In this document: positions 1 to 4,697 of the stretch, in pieces
Layout: the number at the start of each line of letters is the position of its first letter
Numbering within the stretch: position 1 is the first letter of the stretch
Origin: Minisyncoccota bacterium
Lineage (GTDB): Bacteria > Verrucomicrobiota > Lentisphaeria > Oligosphaerales > MVZH01
Assembly: GCA_021734725.1 (NCBI GenBank)
Contig: JAIPIM010000212.1
Location: forward strand, 1 to 7,060
Length of the DNA stretch: 7,060 bases
Direction: 5' to 3'
Notes under the pieces: generated by a model
The model's database searches: none
Seen by the model: the letters and a program-made list of their open reading frames with translations, nothing else
Told to the model about the DNA's origin: nothing
Made by a program: the position numbers and the translations under genes

Positions 1-504
1 ATTGCGGCAGACACACAGTATGGAATCCCGTCCGAGGACGACGCCACCGGCGATGCCACGCCAGCCACTCACAAACGATTTTTTGTCCACCCTGGGTCTC
101 GGGTAAGACGGTTCTTGAATGGTGTTCACAAAACGGGGGCATGACATCTCCCAACACCCTGTTCCATCAGGCGTTTCTCCCACGGCGAACAACTGGGTGA
201 AGCTATGTTTGTTTTGTTTACGGGTATCTCCTTCAACAAGCACTATTACGTGTGTTGCCTCCGCAATGGTGCCGACATCAAGAATGCCGCCCACGGCGCC
301 TTTATGCATACTCACGAAGCAGTGACATCGGTCACCACGCGTGGCACCGTAAATCCGCTGTCCGTCAGCACTTAAACAAAGGGTGCTTATGTACGCTTCG
401 TCAGGCGGTATAGGCAAACCGTCCTCCGGCATACTGAGAGGAAACGCAATGAAGAGACCTTCGGTTACAAAGCCGGGACGGGGTTTGAATGAAGTTCGTG
501 TCAT
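1..504 (-). CDS. Beta-propeller-like protein, 3'-truncated by the window edge
   Basis: This reading frame is open for 168 codons from ATG 504-502 to the left edge, with no stop, so only the N-terminal part is visible. The protein begins MTRTSFKPRPGFVTEGLF. It has a propeller-blade-like stretch at about residues 38-68 (AYISTLCLSADGQRIYGAT, then RCHCFV and GGILDVGTIA). A second blade follows at about 80-113, and the start of another (GGVVLGRDSILCVCRN) lies at the edge. The 'LSxDGxxIYGAT' plus 'DVGxI' pattern is what beta-propeller repeats of the WD40/SMP-30/PL22 type look like. There is no signal peptide, so it is probably cytoplasmic. AAGGA about 12 bases upstream is a weak ribosome site; an in-frame GTG at 534 is an alternative start. 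It lies 82 bases downstream of another propeller gene on the same strand and is probably co-transcribed with it. Its function is not recognisable. Confidence 0.8.
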   Translation of the reverse strand, partial: MTRTSFKPRPGFVTEGLFIAFPLSMPEDGLPIPPDEAYISTLCLSADGQRIYGATRGDRCHCFVSMHKGAVGGILDVGTIAEATHVIVLVEGDTRKQNKHSFTQLFAVGETPDGTGCWEMSCPRFVNTIQEPSYPRPRVDKKSFVSGWRGIAGGVVLGRDSILCVCRN

Positions 505-586
505 GGGTGGATCGGATCCTTGGATTGGGGGCACATCGGTTTCCGAGTTCAGCGTTCCGCCGTTTTGGTTTTCACCATACCATCCC

Positions 587-1810
587 TCACCCCCAGAGTC
601 GCAATGGAGGGGGATTTTTCGCCTGCGGTTGATCGATGCGAATGCGATAGAAACCAGCGGGGCGCGCCAGTATTTTGCCCATGTAAAAATTCCCGCGCGA
701 GTCAGCCGCCGCGCGTGCCACATAATGGCTCGCGCCATTCCCGCCTTGAACGGTGCACAATCGTTCATGTTCGAGCGTAACGGGATCCATTCGACAGACC
801 ACGCCGCGAAGCTGTACCGTGCCGTCTTCGTGGACGACCTCGGATTTTACATAATGCAATTTCCCGTCAAGCCCGAAAATCAGTCCGCCGACATGGTCCT
901 GGTTCACGCCTACCGCCTGGTAGCGATCCGGCTGATCCGTTAACGGACCGAGATCTTCGAGCCGTCCATCCGGGCCGTCATCCGGATAGAAACGCGCCAG
1001 ATGCGGTCTGCTCTTCCACGGCACCATGTAAACGGCCTCACGCGCCGGGTCCTGGACGGCATCATACAGAACCCCATGCCAAGGCGATTGACAGTCAGCA
1101 TGGGGATAAGACCACGGAAGTTCGTCCAGCCGCTCGCACTCCGGATCGAAACGCACCATGCGGCCACTGTCCATGAAGGTATAAACACGTCCGGCGGCAT
1201 CGGAGAACAGGCATTGGGTGTTGACCGAGCCAAGCCGTCCGACATCATGCAGTTCGCGGGCATCGAGGTCATACCACACGAAATGATCGCGCGGGTACGT
1301 AACGGCATACAGGCGTCGTCGTTCCGGATCGAAACATAGACAGCGGCATCCTTCGCGCGGAATCATGAGGTGCACGTCTTGCACTTGATCGCGTGCCGTA
1401 TCGTACGCCACCAGAAAGGCCCCCTTGAACGCTTTTATCGCATCGTGCCAGGCCCCCCAGGGGTTATAATACTTGTCCCCTTTCGGCGGCCCGCTCAAGT
1501 GCGTCGCGCAGTACAACAGTCCTCGTTCGGCGTCGGGCGCAAAGCTGTAGTGAATTTTACATTGTGTAGCGCGGCCGCTGTCGCGCAGGTCGCCCGTCAC
1601 CTTGTCCATGTCGAAAAGGTATTCAAGTGAATCGTCGGACTCGCGATAGCGGACGACAGTGACGCTCTCACCACCGGTATGTTCCGTGCAGCAGGCGACA
1701 TAGATGCGTCCGTCCGGACCGGTGTGGGTACTCCAACAGGAGTCGGATAACGGACGCTCGCTGAATTCATGGTAAGTGACGTGGTAATTCGGGTGAATGA
1801 TGGTTTTCAT
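587..1810 (-). CDS. Seven-bladed beta-propeller protein, soluble, function unknown
   Basis: This is a complete 407-residue protein with no signal peptide or membrane segment, so it is probably cytoplasmic. About seven repeats of beta-propeller type can be counted, at roughly residues 30-70, 88-148, 157-193, 199-232, 247-290, 307-352 and 362-393. Typical units are FDPERRRLYAV followed by WYDLDARELHDVGRLG, and DAAGRVYTFMDSGRMVRFDP. Histidines sit in conserved-looking blade positions: H87 (CKIHYSF), H104 (CATHLSG), H245 (SPWHG) and H362 (ASHYVA). The start is fixed: no other ATG, GTG or TTG lies between ATG 1810 and the upstream in-frame stop at 1853-1855. No Shine-Dalgarno is visible before it. 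The gene diverges from the GntR-type regulator and precedes a second propeller gene. I infer a role in handling carbohydrate products. A PL22-like intracellular lyase, a sugar lactonase-like enzyme or a binding scaffold are all possible. Confidence 0.88.
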   Translation of the reverse strand: MKTIIHPNYHVTYHEFSERPLSDSCWSTHTGPDGRIYVACCTEHTGGESVTVVRYRESDDSLEYLFDMDKVTGDLRDSGRATQCKIHYSFAPDAERGLLYCATHLSGPPKGDKYYNPWGAWHDAIKAFKGAFLVAYDTARDQVQDVHLMIPREGCRCLCFDPERRRLYAVTYPRDHFVWYDLDARELHDVGRLGSVNTQCLFSDAAGRVYTFMDSGRMVRFDPECERLDELPWSYPHADCQSPWHGVLYDAVQDPAREAVYMVPWKSRPHLARFYPDDGPDGRLEDLGPLTDQPDRYQAVGVNQDHVGGLIFGLDGKLHYVKSEVVHEDGTVQLRGVVCRMDPVTLEHERLCTVQGGNGASHYVARAAADSRGNFYMGKILARPAGFYRIRIDQPQAKNPPPLRLWG

Positions 1811-1894
1811 GGGAGATTCTGAGTCATCGGTTGCGGACCATGAGTGTATTCGTCAAGTTGCCTGAACACCGGCAATTACTTTAATGGTTCCAAA

Positions 1895-1905
1895 TCGATT
1901 ATCGA
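1895..1905 (-). promoter_or_regulatory. Palindrome overlapping a possible -10 box for the propeller gene
   Basis: TCGAT-t-ATCGA is a perfect 11-base palindrome. Read on the minus strand it contains GATAAT (1903-1898), five of six matches to the -10 consensus, about 88 bases upstream of the propeller ATG. No good -35 is seen at 16-19 bases, so a promoter here would need an activator or is a chance match. A factor bound at the palindrome would cover the -10. Confidence 0.3.
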
Positions 1906-1950
1906 CACTGCCCCATCGAAACTTCACCATAAATTACAGCGATTTCGTGT

Positions 1951-1999
1951 CCGGCCCTGGCCCTTTGTGCGGTCTCGGGGGACCGACTTACAAAGCCGG
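1951..1999. other. Two-tier GC-rich hairpin in the control region
   Basis: The inner stem is CGGTC (1970-1974) with GACCG (1981-1985) around a 6-base loop. The next tier is CTTTGT (1963-1968) with ACAAAG (1990-1995). A possible outer tier is CCGGC (1951-1955) with GCCGG (1995-1999), which reuses G1995 and leaves bases 1956-1963 unpaired on one side. No T-run follows on either strand, so it is not a standard terminator. It lies upstream of the rightward -35 and upstream of the proposed leftward -10, so it may form only in DNA, or in RNA from an unseen promoter. Confidence 0.4.
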
Positions 2000-2037
2000 C
2001 GCGCGGCTTCCCCCGCCATATTAATTGATTCAGAAAC

Positions 2038-2066
2038 TTGACAACTGTGCTAAACAGTGGTTGATT
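2038..2066 (+). promoter_or_regulatory. Sigma70-like promoter for the regulator operon
   Basis: TTGACA at 2038-2043 matches the -35 consensus exactly. Seventeen bases further, TTGATT (2061-2066) is a weak -10 (3 of 6) preceded by TGG (2058-2060), which resembles an extended -10. It would give a leader of roughly 125 bases before the regulator start. The weak -10 lowers certainty, but the spacing is ideal and the spacer holds a palindrome. Confidence 0.5.
2044..2058. promoter_or_regulatory. Candidate operator inside the promoter spacer
   Basis: ACTGT-gctaa-ACAGT has perfect 5-base arms and fills most of the gap between the -35 and -10 boxes. It includes TGT-N5-ACA, in keeping with the short GT...AC half-sites bound by many GntR-family winged helices. 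A dimer bound here would block RNA polymerase, so autorepression by the downstream regulator is the natural inference. Confidence 0.45.
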
Positions 2067-2107
2067 AGCTGTGCCGTTACCTGTTGTTTGACCAGACGGA
2101 TGGGCTC

Positions 2108-2146
2108 TCGATCGTTAAACTCTTCTGGGATTCACAAAACGATCGA
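2108..2146. repeat. Perfect 9-base inverted repeat in the regulator leader
   Basis: TCGATCGTT (2108-2116) and AACGATCGA (2138-2146) are exact reverse complements separated by 21 bases, with arm centres 30 bases apart (about three helical turns). Each arm holds the self-complementary core CGATCG. It could be a pair of same-face protein sites or an RNA stem with a 21-base loop in the leader, ending 52 bases before the regulator start. Confidence 0.5.
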
Positions 2147-2198
2147 AAGTTGCTCCGTTTGCGCGATTTACGGATGACTGTGTTTCTGAGTTTTAGGG

Positions 2199-3299
2199 AT
2201 GACGGGAAAAACCATGGACAAAGAATCGAAAACCATTACTGGCAGAGTAAAGAAGTCCATTCTCGACGGCATTCGGCAGCAGCATCATAAACCGGGGACT
2301 CAACTGCCCGGTCTCCGTGACCTGGCCAGGCAATACAACGCCAGCGCGGGCAGCGTCCGCAATGCGTTGCGTGAACTGGCCTTCGAGGGGATTCTCGAGA
2401 TCAAACACGGGAAAGGCACGTACGTTACGGAAGGGGCACCGGTGACGCGCGTCATCGGCACAAAAATCAGCAATATTCTGGTTGTCATGCCCAAGACGCC
2501 AGCCGTCGATAAACTCAGGTCAATGGCTCTCCGGCACGGTCTGCTGATGTCTTACTATCAGACACTTGAGGATAAACAGGATCCGAAAGTGGAAAAACAA
2601 CTTCTTGAGATGGCGCGCGACAACCACTACCTCGGTGTCATTATTACCCCGACCCCAAAGGCGCCAACCAATGAAAAGCTCTTCGCTGAACTGCGCGCCG
2701 CCGGTACTAAAGTGATTCTCACCGGGCGATACACTGAGCACATGACCGGAGAGGATTGCCTTTTGCCTGACTTCAGGCGCGCGGCTCGCGTCGCGACGAC
2801 GCGCATGGCGTTGGCGGGGTACAGGCACGTCACCTGTCTTAATCTTTCGGAAGACTGGAAGGGAATTCCCGCGCGCCTGCTGTACCGGGGTTATCAGGAG
2901 GCCGTCACGGAACTGGAACTGTCCTCGCCGCCCGCCCTCTTTCACCCGCCCGAATCTCAACCACTGAATGACGAATTCCTTGCGGAGTTGAAGGCACTAC
3001 CCGAAAAAACAGCCATTCTTTCGCGTGGCACCAGGGTCCCGACACAGCTTGTATCCGCGCTTCATTCGATTGGGCGCCAGGTACCGGAAGACATCGGTGT
3101 CGTGGGTATCTGCGGTCTTTACGGTCCCTGCGAAGACGCCGAAGTAACTCGCATGTCCTTCGACCTGGAAGATTTGACGCAAAAGGCGTTGGCCTGCGTG
3201 GTTGAAAACCAAACCGACAGTCAAGAAGTGAAAGTAAGAACGCGCTACGTGCGCGCGCGCTTCGTGCAAGGGGCCACAACGCTTCCCGACCGGATGTAA
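2199..3299 (+). CDS. GntR/LacI-hybrid transcriptional regulator (AraR-like architecture)
   Basis: This is a 366-residue DNA-binding regulator that should sense a sugar. Residues about 14-78 are a GntR winged helix: KPGTQLPGLRDLARQYN, then the recognition region SVRNALRELAFEGI and the wing GKGTYV. Residues about 90-360 are a LacI/GalR-type periplasmic-binding-like sensor: SNILVVMP, GVIITP, then VPEDIGVVGI at 295-304. This GntR-head, LacI-body layout is that of AraR-type repressors, which release DNA when a sugar binds. The sensor lacks the common D after 'VVGF' (it reads VVGICG), so ligand contacts may differ. ATG 2199 is listed, but ATG 2214, with GGGA upstream (2204-2207), is equally plausible and removes only five residues. 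It lies upstream of the secreted enzymes, with an 84-base gap to the next start, and diverges from the propeller genes. The ligand is unknown. Confidence 0.93.
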   Translation: MTGKTMDKESKTITGRVKKSILDGIRQQHHKPGTQLPGLRDLARQYNASAGSVRNALRELAFEGILEIKHGKGTYVTEGAPVTRVIGTKISNILVVMPKTPAVDKLRSMALRHGLLMSYYQTLEDKQDPKVEKQLLEMARDNHYLGVIITPTPKAPTNEKLFAELRAAGTKVILTGRYTEHMTGEDCLLPDFRRAARVATTRMALAGYRHVTCLNLSEDWKGIPARLLYRGYQEAVTELELSSPPALFHPPESQPLNDEFLAELKALPEKTAILSRGTRVPTQLVSALHSIGRQVPEDIGVVGICGLYGPCEDAEVTRMSFDLEDLTQKALACVVENQTDSQEVKVRTRYVRARFVQGATTLPDRM

Positions 3300-3306
3300 C
3301 CGGTTG
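3287..3306 (+). other. Stem-loop spanning the regulator stop codon
   Basis: CGACCGG (3287-3293) pairs with CCGGTTG (3300-3306), seven pairs including one G-T. The 6-base loop, ATGTAA, contains the stop codon. No T-run follows directly, so it is not a clear terminator. It might slow RNA decay or adjust expression between the regulator and the secreted enzymes. Confidence 0.4.
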
Positions 3307-3372
3307 TGCCCCTCTCAATGCTTTTAAGAAAAAAACCTGCAGCAACAAGCCACCTACCCAACGTTCATGAAT

Positions 3373-3386
3373 GGAGAACTCCCTTG
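3373..3386 (+). promoter_or_regulatory. Ribosome binding site that fixes a TTG start
   Basis: GGAG at 3373-3376 is followed by a 7-base spacer and TTG (3384-3386). The codons from this TTG encode a signal peptide. The upstream in-frame starts (GTG 3306, ATG 3318) have no such site and would place a charged 26- or 22-residue tail before the hydrophobic segment. Confidence 0.65.
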
Positions 3387-4691
3387 AAGCAAATTATCGT
3401 TGCACTCTCCCTCTTTGCAAGCACCTTCCGGATGTCGGCTGACAGCCCATTGGAGGCACCTGCTTACGGTGAACTGAAGCGGGACAATCCTTGTGCGTTC
3501 GCCGTAAACGTCAAAGACTACGGCGCGATGGGAGACTGGAAAACAGATGACACGCAAGCGTTTCAACGTGCGCTCAATGCGGCGGGCCTTCGCGGCAAAA
3601 AAGACCTTGACAATGCACTGGCTGCACCAAAAACACTGGTCGTTGTTCCCCCCGGTCATTACCGAATAACAGAAACACTGGTGCTTGACTGGCGTCACAA
3701 GCGCCTGGAAATCCAGGGTGTGGGGGGCGTCGATTCCTTCGGGTCGCACCCCGCTCTCAAGGACCAAAGACTACCGTATGGATACTGTGAACTGATCTGG
3801 GACGGCATGGACGACGGAACGCTGCTGGAAATGATCAACTGCTCGGGAAGTATTCTGCGCAATATCGCTCTGAATGGAAGCGGAAAAGCGGGAACCCTTT
3901 TGTCGATAGACTCGATTCGTAAAGACGAATACAAGGGCACGGGCACGTCCGGAAGGCTGGCGTTCTTCAACATGGCATTTGCCCGGGCAAAGAACGGCAT
4001 TGTATGCGGTGCACGGTCCTATCCCAATTCGGCCGACATGAGTTTTTACGACTGCAATTTCCGCAACCTCTCTGGTGCCTGTTTCAAAACATGCAGCGAT
4101 CAGAATGTGGACTATACTTTCATTCGCCCGCATATGTTGTTTTCCGGCATCGGATTTCATTGTGAGAGGGGCGGCAACCTGACGGTAACCATGGCCGCCA
4201 TGATGTCATGCAGAATCGGTTTGAAGGTGGACAACGGCGGGTGGAATGCCGGCAACTATCATTTTACCGGCTTGCACATGGAGGCGAACAGTCCGAAGCA
4301 CGGGTATCAGGTGGCTGTTGCAGGCGGATTGATTAATATCGTGTTTTCCGGTCTTGCAATTCAAAACCAGCGCGGACCTCGTGAAGCCGGTTTCGACAAA
4401 CCCCTGTTTGACTTGGACAACGGGGCCAGTGTAGTCGTTATCGGCGGTATGATCAATAATGCTCCCATAGCTCACCTCAAACCAACTCGATCCGCCATGT
4501 ATTCACCGACATTCATAAGTTTCTACAATTGCCGCATGCCAGTGACCTTTACCGATCGACAGGCAATCGTCACCGAGGGACGAAGCGGCTTTTCCCTCAC
4601 TAACTGTTTTGTGGGTAACAAGTTTGTTGAACGTTTTGTTGAACTGCCGGACGGCGAAAAGGCCTCAAGTCCGTACGACTTGCAGGACTAA
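3384..4691 (+). CDS. Exported pectate lyase superfamily (right-handed beta-helix) protein
   Basis: From TTG 3384 this encodes 435 residues. The N-terminus MKQIIVALSLFASTF is a signal peptide with cleavage probably near residues 18-20. Residues about 41-100 carry the N-terminal signature of the Pectate_lyase_3 family: VNVKDYGAMGDWKTDDTQAF, then VVVPPGHYRI. The rest is rich in short beta-helix turns, such as ILRNIALNGSG near 157-166. The family includes pectate lyases, GH28/GH55-like hydrolases and phage or surface depolymerases, so the reaction cannot be assigned; I see no decisive catalytic set. A longer form from GTG 3306 (461 residues) is open but unlikely. It ends 6 bases before the next gene's start, so the two are very probably co-transcribed and act outside the cytoplasm on the same glycan. 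Confidence 0.88.
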   Translation: MKQIIVALSLFASTFRMSADSPLEAPAYGELKRDNPCAFAVNVKDYGAMGDWKTDDTQAFQRALNAAGLRGKKDLDNALAAPKTLVVVPPGHYRITETLVLDWRHKRLEIQGVGGVDSFGSHPALKDQRLPYGYCELIWDGMDDGTLLEMINCSGSILRNIALNGSGKAGTLLSIDSIRKDEYKGTGTSGRLAFFNMAFARAKNGIVCGARSYPNSADMSFYDCNFRNLSGACFKTCSDQNVDYTFIRPHMLFSGIGFHCERGGNLTVTMAAMMSCRIGLKVDNGGWNAGNYHFTGLHMEANSPKHGYQVAVAGGLINIVFSGLAIQNQRGPREAGFDKPLFDLDNGASVVVIGGMINNAPIAHLKPTRSAMYSPTFISFYNCRMPVTFTDRQAIVTEGRSGFSLTNCFVGNKFVERFVELPDGEKASSPYDLQD

Positions 4692-4697
4692 CCGGGA

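Larger units (their letters stand above)
1811..2198. promoter_or_regulatory. Divergent control region between the two gene arms
   Basis: This stretch of 388 bases contains no credible gene. It separates the minus-strand propeller gene from the plus-strand regulator. It holds, in order, an 11-base palindrome over a -10-like box facing left, a GC-rich two-tier hairpin, a strong -35 box with a palindrome in its spacer facing right, and a long-spacer inverted repeat. The short frames across it start at GTG or TTG and look non-coding. Confidence 0.75.

Noticed and set aside
505..586. Possible terminator between the two propeller genes
   Set aside because: Only a 4-pair stem with a GAAA loop is visible, with no T-run, too weak to call a terminator.
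383..943. Plus-strand open frame of 186 codons
   Set aside because: It runs antisense across both propeller genes and the gap between them, and its sequence has no domain character.
1851..1856. Leftward -35 box TTGACG
   Set aside because: No -10 box follows at the right distance, and a start site would fall almost on the ATG of the propeller gene.
1844..2041. Short plus-strand frame in the control region
   Set aside because: It starts at GTG with no ribosome site and runs across the hairpin and up to the promoter; its composition looks non-coding.
2088..2120. Second rightward promoter from TTGACC
   Set aside because: The -35 is close to consensus, but no acceptable -10 lies at 16-18 bases; TTAAAC is 21 bases away.
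2084..2290. Short plus-strand frame beginning at TTG
   Set aside because: It overlaps the regulator start in another frame, has no ribosome site and has no recognisable protein character.
3251..3260. Alternating GC run in the regulator
   Set aside because: It encodes arginine and alanine in the VRARF segment of the protein; codon use explains it.
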